A stretch of DNA of 64,000 nucleotides. It comes from Neopestalotiopsis rosae (taxonomy: Eukaryota; Ascomycota; Sordariomycetes; Amphisphaeriales; Sporocadaceae). A program made the position numbers and the translations under genes. This document shows positions 56,967-64,000 of this stretch, piece after piece; positions within the stretch are counted from its first letter, which is position 1, and each line of letters opens with the position of its first letter. The notes under the pieces are model-generated. The model did no database searches. It saw nothing but the letters and a program-made list of their open reading frames with translations, and had not been told where the DNA came from. The stretch spans positions 4,836,001 through 4,900,000 of the forward strand of contig JALGAS010000001.1 of the NCBI GenBank assembly GCA_023078685.1, given 5' to 3'.

Positions 56967-58046
56967 ATGATGGGAGGCTTGGTCTTCATGACGGGTGCTA
57001 GTGGCTTCATCGGGAGCAGTACAGCCATCAGGGCGCTTAAAGAAGGGTACAGACTGCGAATATGTCTTAGAAAGCATTCGAGTAGACTACAGGCAGTTCT
57101 AGCTGCCTATGGTGAACAAGTGGAATATATCATCATTCCTAATATGAAAAAGGAGGCCGCATTTCGAGGATCGCTTGATGGGACGGACTATATCATTCAT
57201 ATTGCCCATCCAATCCCTGGCGGTATCGAGAATGCCTCCGAGATCAATGACGGCGCAAAGGTTGTGCTGTCGTTACTAAAGGAAGCTGCTCGCGTGTCGA
57301 CCATCAAAAAAGTGGCCATCACCTCATCTCTGGCGGCTTTGATGCCCTTTGATGAGGTGCCGCCCAATGGTATTATCAGAGGCAAGTCCTCCATGTCTCT
57401 TCTTCTTTTTGAACAATCAGTTTTCTATTTAATCTGTAATAACACAACAGAGACAGAGGGAAATGGCTGGAATCTCGACGTAGATGTGAACAGAGACTTC
57501 AATGCTTCCAATCACCCTCGGTCTGTACCGTTGCAGCTATACCATGCGTCTAAACTGCTTGCCAACAAGGCCACATGGGACTTTTACAGTCAGGCCAAAC
57601 CTTCGTACGATCTAGTGGTGCTCTATCCATCATCCGTATACGGGAGGAATCCTCTCCAGTCATACTCAAAAGATATTGAGAAGTCATCGAATGGCCTTCT
57701 CTGGAATTTCATCATGACTGGTACAATTCATCCTCTGGATCCCCTCATTCCAGGCGTACATATACTCGATGTAGTGGAAGCGCACGTCAGGGCTCTATCC
57801 AACCCAATTGCCACTGGGTCGTATGTGCTTTCTGGCGATGGTCGCAACTGGCGGGAGGTAACCAAGATCATACAGAGAGATTACCCGGGTATAGGAGTCC
57901 CGATCCAACCTGGTATAGATGCTCAATTTGCAAGGACAGACGGCAGGAAGGCGGAGTTGGAGTTGGGGGTCAAATGGCGTTCTTGGGACCAGATGATAAA
58001 AGATGTAGTGGAGCAGCAGCTTGAGCTAGCGAACATCGATGGTTAG
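56967..58046 (+). CDS. NAD(P)-dependent dihydroflavonol-reductase-like epimerase/dehydrogenase
   Basis: From ATG 56967 the gene opens MMGGLVFMTGASGFIGSST, the extended-SDR cofactor loop. VAITSSLAALM gives the catalytic Ser. LYHASKLLANKATWDF contains the active-site Tyr-x3-Lys, and VVLYPSSVYG follows. The uninterrupted frame has 359 residues but carries a hydrophobic insert. A GC-AG intron at 57382-57450 (GCAAGT...ACAG, 69 nt) would remove 23 residues in frame and restore a family-like PPNGIIRETEGNGW, leaving 336 residues. I favour splicing. Relatives reduce ketones or form rings in secondary metabolism; here it may reduce the synthetase product. The promoter carries CAAAGTACC. Confidence 0.85.
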   Translation: MMGGLVFMTGASGFIGSSTAIRALKEGYRLRICLRKHSSRLQAVLAAYGEQVEYIIIPNMKKEAAFRGSLDGTDYIIHIAHPIPGGIENASEINDGAKVVLSLLKEAARVSTIKKVAITSSLAALMPFDEVPPNGIIRGKSSMSLLLFEQSVFYLICNNTTETEGNGWNLDVDVNRDFNASNHPRSVPLQLYHASKLLANKATWDFYSQAKPSYDLVVLYPSSVYGRNPLQSYSKDIEKSSNGLLWNFIMTGTIHPLDPLIPGVHILDVVEAHVRALSNPIATGSYVLSGDGRNWREVTKIIQRDYPGIGVPIQPGIDAQFARTDGRKAELELGVKWRSWDQMIKDVVEQQLELANIDG

Positions 58047-58491
58047 AGATTTTAGTCATATGGAGTTGAAATGGTGGTCAAGATTTGTCTGGTCTTTGTA
58101 CGTGAGGGGCAAATTTTTCTCTTACATTATTAATCTAAAATACTGTGGTTTGAGGCGGACTATATCATTGACTGGCCATGGCAGTTAAATCTTGAGTGTT
58201 ATGTTGCCGCGTGCCAGCAAAAGGAAGTTTTGTTGAACGGTGTGCCACTGACGGCTAGAAAGGGTAGCATGCCACCGCGCTGATAGTCTATTCAAGTCTG
58301 CTTGCTCACGAGTAAAGTGCGCTGGTATATATTGCATGCAATAGTGGTTCTCTTTGAGCGATGGCTGTATCGACTGGCATAAGCCGTATGAGAAAATCTA
58401 TTTAGTCGACCCGAACGATCACTGTTATTGTCATATTGAATCGCGAAGTTCAAATGACAATATTTGTGCGCTTCTAAGGCGCCGAGTCTGT
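58047..58491. other. Convergent intergenic region
   Basis: 445 bp between the 3' ends of the reductase (plus) and the transporter (minus). Both terminators should lie here. No gene is seen. Confidence 0.5.
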
Positions 58492-60285
58492 TCACACCTT
58501 CTTGTCCAAGTCACCCGTATCATGAGGCGACTCAATAGTCTCGGTATGCTGGGGACCCTTGTTCTCGACGTGCGAGTATACCTGAACCTCGATTTTCTCT
58601 GCATCTGCATTGTGCTCGCCAACCTCGACAGCATCGACCTCTCCGAATATCTTATCCATTCTTTCAAGTGAGATGCCTTTAGTTTCTGGCAAAATAAATA
58701 TGACGGAAATCTATGCCGACAAGTTAGTATTCAGTAATCAATACGTGTGGGAGCATTTTTCTCTTACCAGCAGTAGCGTGTTGAGCCCAAAGAGGAGCCA
58801 GTAGCTCCGCCCGCCAACCTCGGCATTGAACGTTGGCCACGGCTGCGTCAAGGCCAAAAGGCAGACGGTCTGTCCGAGTAGCGAGAATCCAAATGCCTTG
58901 TCACGAACCTCCTGTGGGAATATCTCTGAAGCAATGGCGGGCGGGATCGGACCGTTTGACCAGCAGTACGTGAGACCGACAATGAAGAGCATGGCGATTT
59001 CCACCACTGCAGCTGCTTTGTTCGTATTTTCGGGGAACGATGTGCACAGCGAGGCCAGAATGAGTAGCGCCGTCGCCTGAATTGCGAAGCCTGCAATCAG
59101 AAGGGCTCTGCGGCCGAAACGATCTACCGTGAATGTATTTACTAGAACAATGACCAGTTGCAGGGCAGCCTGTATGCCATTGATAGCGAGAGCTTGATGG
59201 CCTTCATTCCATCCTAGCGATTGGTAGATCTAACAATTCATTAATCAAAAGTCCAGGCCGATGAATCGTAGGAGATGCACTTACAAGAGTTGCATACATG
59301 GTCAGAGCTGCGATTCCTCCAGCTTGCTGCAGCGCTGTTGCATAGAGACCGTAAAGAAGTCGTTTCCTCATGCCCGCCGATTTGAACAGACCAGTGTAGC
59401 CGGTATCATAGTTCTTGCGGGCCTCCTTGGCTGCTAGCAATTCATGGAACTCGGCTCGGACATGATCAGACTCGGGTGTTCCCATTCTAAGCTTGCAAAT
59501 GACTTGCAAGACTTTGTCTGGATTCTCCGGGTGTTTCTCAAGAAGCCATCGAGGAGACTCGGGATACCAGAAGCTGAGAATGATGAATGCCACGCCAATA
59601 GGAATCTGAATCACGTTGGACACACGCCATGCGATGTTGAACGGCGAAGTGTGAAAGCTCATGCCATATCTAGTCGACTGTTACTATTCGACTCCATCAA
59701 GAACTCGAGGATGACTGCACTTACCCGGTCCAGAACGCAATAAAAGTACCTAGTTGGTAGCCGAATTGTGTGACAGTACCGACGAAGCTTCCTCTGAGTA
59801 AGCGAGGAGAGCACTCGGCAACATAAAGCGAAGTCGCAATGTAAACACATCCAAATCCGAGTCCAGTCAGTAGACGACCCAGAATGAGAACACCCCAGGT
59901 ATTAGGAACACTCTGAACAATAACACCAATGATCATGACACTGATGGAGATGCGAAGTGCCCATAGTCGCCCGACAAGATTAGCAAGCGTTCCGCCGACA
60001 AAGAGCTGCGCGAGACCCGTGGTCGCCCATGGTGCAGCTGCAATAGTACCGGTGCGTGATGCATCGACATTGTAGTACTCAATGAACTGCTTGTCTGCCA
60101 AGATCACGGTCATGATACCTAGGTACTTATGTCAGCATGTCGATCATTGACTGATTCGTCGAGGTATTGGAAAGGGGGACCCTACCTGCATCGTATCCGT
60201 TGAAGCATGTGGAGAAGACCATGCCGTACAGCAAAAGTGCTGCGTAGCGGTCCTTTTCCGGCAAGAAATTCTGAAAGAACCCCAT
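58492..60285 (-). CDS. MFS sugar-porter-family transporter (intact)
   Basis: Five exons on the minus strand: 60186-60285, 59725-60118, 59285-59669, 58768-59229 and 58492-58710, giving 519 residues. The fold has twelve expected helices. Signatures are FNGYDAGIMTVIL, LANLVGRLWALRI, GRLLTGLGFGCVYIATSLYVAECSP-LLRG, PESPRWLLEKHP, ALQQAGGIAALTMY, DRFGRRALL and PETKGISLERMDKIF. The C-terminal tail is polar and acidic. All junctions are clean. This subgroup imports sugars or related polyols, and some cluster members export products. Its position at the right end of the synthetase block suggests a role there, but it may be a separate sugar carrier. Plasma membrane. Unlike the related gene at 18476-20307 it has no frame lesion. 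Confidence 0.92.
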
Positions 60286-60941
60286 CTTCTTCGGGTGTCA
60301 CGATACGGAATGATGATTCAGGAGTAGATGATTTGTGAGTGTACCTGTTTATGATTATCAATGCAACGCAACTGTCATTGCTGGTTTTATGATATTCAAA
60401 TAAAGACATTGCCAGGTATAATTCCCTTGCCATCAATTGACGAGCGGTCGGTTTCCCGGTGGGAGCTGACTCGGAGTTGGTTTAGAGTTTGCGCGGAGAA
60501 ACTCGCTCGTTGAGCACAACAGGCCATTTCCAAAATCCGATGGGAGGACCAATAGGAGTGGAACCATGAATTCGCTGACTCCCACCTCGGGCTCGGGGCA
60601 CGTTTGCGGCTCGTATCCACCACCATTGACCCCATGCGCCGTGACTATTGAAGATTGCGGGGGAAGGGGAAAGAAATCCGGGGGCGATGCGGGGAGCATG
60701 GCCGTTCCTGCATTCGTGGAAAGGCTTCAGATCACAATGCCGAGAGATATTCATGGTAGTGGACGTAACCTTTCAGGCATGGCATGCGGAAATTTGCTCG
60801 AGAACGGTAGATCAAGGTCCGCGTCGCTTGAGTATATAAAGGAAAAGCACCAGTCAATCACGAAAATGGGTAACAGGCACAAGAATCATTTAGTTGCAGA
60901 CTTTCTCATATCCGGCTGCCCTGTTAGTGCTCCTTGTAAAC
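60286..60941. other. Divergent promoter, transporter/glycoside hydrolase
   Basis: Holds a good TATA box, TATATAAA at 60833-60840, about 100 bp upstream of the glycoside hydrolase start. The CAAAGTACC element of the cluster promoters is absent here. Overlapping frames on both strands are not supported. Confidence 0.6.
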
Positions 60942-62617
60942 ATGGTAGCTGCTCTAAAGCTTCTTCTGCTAGCGGCCAGCTGTGTTGCTAGCAGCAACAT
61001 TGCCGCACGCGATAGTGTCACCGCCACGGTAGACCTTTCGAGTTCCAATGGATCACCCAAGCACCTTGCTTCGGGTTTCATCTACGGCATCCCTGACAAC
61101 TACCCGAACCAGATTCCGGACTCATGGTTCGTCCGAAAATTCGACAATTGTTTGTCTAGAGCCATACTAACAGGGTCTTTTTTCAGGTACCAAGCTATAG
61201 ACTTCAACTATGCCCGCACCGGCGGAGCTCAGCTTGGCTCTCCAGCTCGAGGATGGATTTATGGAATCACGGACTACCAGGGTAGACTCCAATCGTCCTA
61301 CCTAAACTACGAGGTGAGAAGACGTCCACGTTCGACTCAGCACAGGTCCTAATATGTCGCCAGGTGGCCAGAAAGTTTGGTGCTTCCGTGATTTTGCTGG
61401 TGCATGACATTTGGGGAACAGATGGTATGTAGCAATGGGTGTCCCGAGATGAATAATTTGTCTAGAGAGTCTCTAACTTGGAATTAGGTGTGACCAGCTC
61501 TACAAAGTGGCCTGGTGACAATGGCGACTGGACCGATTATGACAAGTACATCTCTACACTACTGAACGACCTGGTCTCCAAGAACATGCTTGATGGACTT
61601 GTTATCGATATCTGGAACGAGCCTGATTTGACCGTCTTCTGGAACCGCCCTCTGCAGCAATGGGTGAACCTCTATGTCAGAACTCACAAGGCAATCCGGT
61701 ATGGGACCTAACGATGTCATCCGGGGGTACCTTGCTAATAAACATGTACAGTGCCGACTCTCGCTTCAACAATGTCAAGATTAGCGGACCTAGTCTGGCC
61801 AATCAGCCACTGTCAAGCAATGCCTGGTGGACAACGTGGCTATCTCAAGTTGCCGGGAACAATACCGTGCCAGATCAGTACTCGTACCACTTGGAGGGCG
61901 ACTACACAAACCAGGTCGATGACCCGCAGTATACCAATGCTTCACTCGCTGCATTGTTGAATACATACGGCTTGCCTGGCCGTGAGGTCAACATCAACGA
62001 GTATGCCACCTACACTGAGATGAAACCCTCTGGATACGCCTGGTGGATTGCCCGCCTCGAAAGATACAACTTCTGGGGTCTCCTTGGTAACTGGCAATCT
62101 GGTACAACATGTGAGTCCACACTGAATTGCTTACCGCCCTGGACTTTGCTGACCCGCCCAAGTGCACGATCTCTTTGCCAATTTAATCACAAAGTCGAGC
62201 AATCCTTACACTTATAGCGCGACTGATTACGTGGCTGCGCCTGGCTTCTGGGTCTACAAGTACTATGCTCAAAACATGACGGGTGTGCGTCTCACCACGA
62301 CTGGCAGTACCGATAGACTATTGGACGTGTACGCGACAAAGGACTCGAGCACAGTGCGCTTGCTCGTTGGCTCGCGCATCACCACAGGTACCTGGGCGGT
62401 CCAGGTCAACGGCTTGAGCTCGCTGGGCTACGGGACCTCGGGCACCGTCACCATCAGCACTTGGGGCTTTGACGGATCCGATCCTCTGGCAGCACAAGCC
62501 GCGCCCAGCTTCCGCAACACTGTTGACCACACATTCTCTGGCGATACCTTGAGCTTTCCGATCTATCAGGATAACAACTACAATGCTTGGGCCTTTGAGT
62601 TTGCAGTCTTGAATTAG
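60942..62617 (+). CDS. Secreted GH39-like glycoside hydrolase
   Basis: Six exons, 60942-61126, 61187-61313, 61364-61424, 61488-61698, 61752-62110 and 62163-62617, make 465 residues. Residues 1-17 are a strong signal peptide. The catalytic barrel shows GFIYGIPDNYPNQIPDSW, FNYARTGGAQLG, LLVHDIWGTDG, and VIDIWNEPDLTVFW with the acid/base Glu. The nucleophile Glu is in VNINEYATY. This pattern (clan GH-A, WNEP plus NEY) is typical of GH39-type beta-xylosidase-like proteins. A beta-sandwich C-domain follows. The first donor was placed at TG/GTTCGT because it restores DSWYQAIDFNY. A TATA box lies about 100 bp upstream. Likely acts on plant or fungal wall polysaccharide outside the cell. Confidence 0.85.
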
Positions 62618-63481
62618 GGGGTTGATGGACATGTATGGGCTTCACTTTTGTGTTGTAAGGAGAATTTATAACGACTGTATCCTACCCAAATCTGAAAACT
62701 TTGAAGATCCCCAGTCCTGAAAGACGCCTTGCAACAATGCGTGTGAATTTAAGAAAGTGGTTAGACTGAAAGGGTGCCCATTCTTCCAGTTGCACTTTTG
62801 GTGATGATTGATGTGATATACTGTAGTTGAACCCTGCCCAAGATTCCCAGCTCCAAATGCAGTACAGTTACGAAGTACTATAGGTACCTATTCGAGCAGA
62901 CAACCATACTAGATCACATATGTACAGACCCAAACGCCACTTTCGCTTAACTGTATCGATGCAGATCATGTGGCTTGGATTGAATTGGTGTAGTTGAGAC
63001 GCACGCAACGCCCATGATTCAATTGAGGTGAGTAATCGTCTAAGTGTAGCACTACGCATCCAAATGTACCCCAAATCGGTCATGTCACATTAGTTGGGTG
63101 TCATGCCATCAGGCCACTGGCGTCTGCCCACTGCCGGGCGCTGCCAGGGTACCGCGCGGGGGTTTGTTCCAGTGGGGTGCATATCTTAGCGACCCGGAGT
63201 GCACCAGATCCCGGTGGGAGGCAGTACCTCACTCGCAAGCATTAGTGGAATATCTCTACGCAGACGCAGTGGACATTGACTGTGATGAATCACAATTCCG
63301 CAGATCTTGTGAATTCTCCGGCCGGCAAGAATTCGGCATAGGATGCACCGTGACCGGGGGGCTTATCTCTGATCACCTCATTGTATATAGTTTATCACGA
63401 TTGAATGCAAAGAGCATCAAGTACTCCAGGCAGCGCTTTGGGATCTAGTGAATGCGAGTACTCCAAAAATCACAACTCATC
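62618..63481. other. Intergenic
   Basis: Terminator of the glycoside hydrolase and promoter of the last gene. Frames at 63098-63448 have no recognisable motif. Nothing else is supported. Confidence 0.5.
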
Positions 63482-64000
63482 ATGTCTCACCCTCAGACCA
63501 CCTTTGCGAAGACGACATTTCATGGTCCTTCGATCCTGAAAAGTCGCCAGAGTGTCGTCGGTCGTGTCACGGCAAAAGCGCAACTGAAGCAGCTCCGCGA
63601 GACTGGCAGATACGACTGCTTCAAACTCCAATGGCATCCCATTTACGACGAGCGGGACGCATGGCCGGTGCCAAAAAGCCTGTTCTGGGACAGCGATGTG
63701 GGCAAGTGGATAGAAGGCGTCTGCTATCTGCTCGCTGCGGAATACGATGCCGAACTTGATGCGGCAGTGAGGGAGCTGGTCGAGATGATCCGAGGTGCGC
63801 AGCAGGACGATGGCTACCTCAACGTCTACTTTACTGTCGTGGAGCCAGACCAGCGCTGGTCCAATATCAGAGACCAACATGAGCTGTGAGTTGTGACGCT
63901 TTTCCAATCGCCCGATTAGGCCATGGTCTGACTCCGAACTCAGGTACAACGCCGGCCATCTCATAGAGGCCGCACTCGCTCATAGGCATTACTACAAGAA
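63482..64000 (+). CDS. GH127-type beta-L-arabinofuranosidase, N-terminal part
   Basis: Runs off the window. Exon 1 is 63482-63885, then a 58-nt intron, then exon 2 from 63944 to beyond 64000. About 154 residues are visible. FKLQWHP and VPKSLFWDSDVGKWIEGVCYLLA are the family opening, with the substrate-binding WDSDV/KWIE region. QQDDGYLNVYFTVVEPDQRW and YNAGHLIEAALAHRHYY follow, which are diagnostic for GH127/DUF1680. The active-site Cys and Glu residues lie further downstream and are not in the window. No signal peptide, so it probably acts intracellularly on short arabinosides. ATG 63452 is a possible alternative start. Confidence 0.88.

Noticed and set aside
1..64000. tRNA genes, rRNA, CRISPR arrays and transposase genes
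   Set aside because: None could be recognised by eye on either strand; a tRNAscan or repeat search would be needed to exclude small or degenerate ones.

Overview
The window reads as accessory DNA from a filamentous ascomycete (Pezizomycotina). Most genes are split by short GT-AG introns of about 45-70 nt, there are no operons or bacterial ribosome binding sites, and the protein families are typical of this group: Zn2Cys6 regulator, NRPS-like A-T-TE enzyme, Pth11-like receptor, ECM33-type wall protein, fungal P450, MFS sugar-type transporters. Species cannot be fixed from the sequence. I resolved exon structures by hand from splice signals and reading frame. About 24 genes look intact and four are visibly broken. 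No tRNA, rRNA or CRISPR was seen.

Left part (1-18 kb): a largely empty 1.6 kb; an SRPBCC-fold gene with one in-frame stop; an SDR; a class C beta-lactamase-like hydrolase; an eight-exon cytochrome P450; a decaying glycine-rich-domain (GRDP/DUF1399-like) gene; a small secreted ricin-B-fold lectin; an uncharacterised protein; a Gfo/Idh/MocA oxidoreductase; and a cysteine-rich single-pass membrane protein.

Middle (18-43 kb): an MFS transporter (two frameshifts) is divergent from a phytanoyl-CoA-type dioxygenase, and a broken S15/CocE-like hydrolase is divergent from an intact paralogue. Both divergent promoters carry the same exact 15-mer and 12-mer, and a Zn2Cys6 regulator gene lies between them. 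This looks like a small regulon in which one gene of each divergent pair has decayed. An ECM33-like wall protein, dienelactone hydrolase, alpha/beta-hydrolase fragment, Rossmann reductase, SDR, bZIP-like regulator, DUF7079-like protein and a secreted FAD oxidase follow.

Right part (45-60 kb): a probable biosynthetic cluster built around a 936-residue single-exon A-T-TE synthetase of the type that condenses arylpyruvates. With it are two O-methyltransferases, a dihydroflavonol-reductase-like enzyme and an MFS transporter; a Pth11-like receptor sits inside. Three promoters in this block share the 9-mer CAAAGTACC. The plausible product is an O-methylated, reduced arylpyruvate dimer, but the exact compound cannot be read from sequence. 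The window ends with a secreted GH39-like hydrolase and the start of a GH127-type (beta-L-arabinofuranosidase) gene.

A 152-bp sequence occurs twice in direct orientation, at 1.1 kb and 44.5 kb, with about 95% identity.
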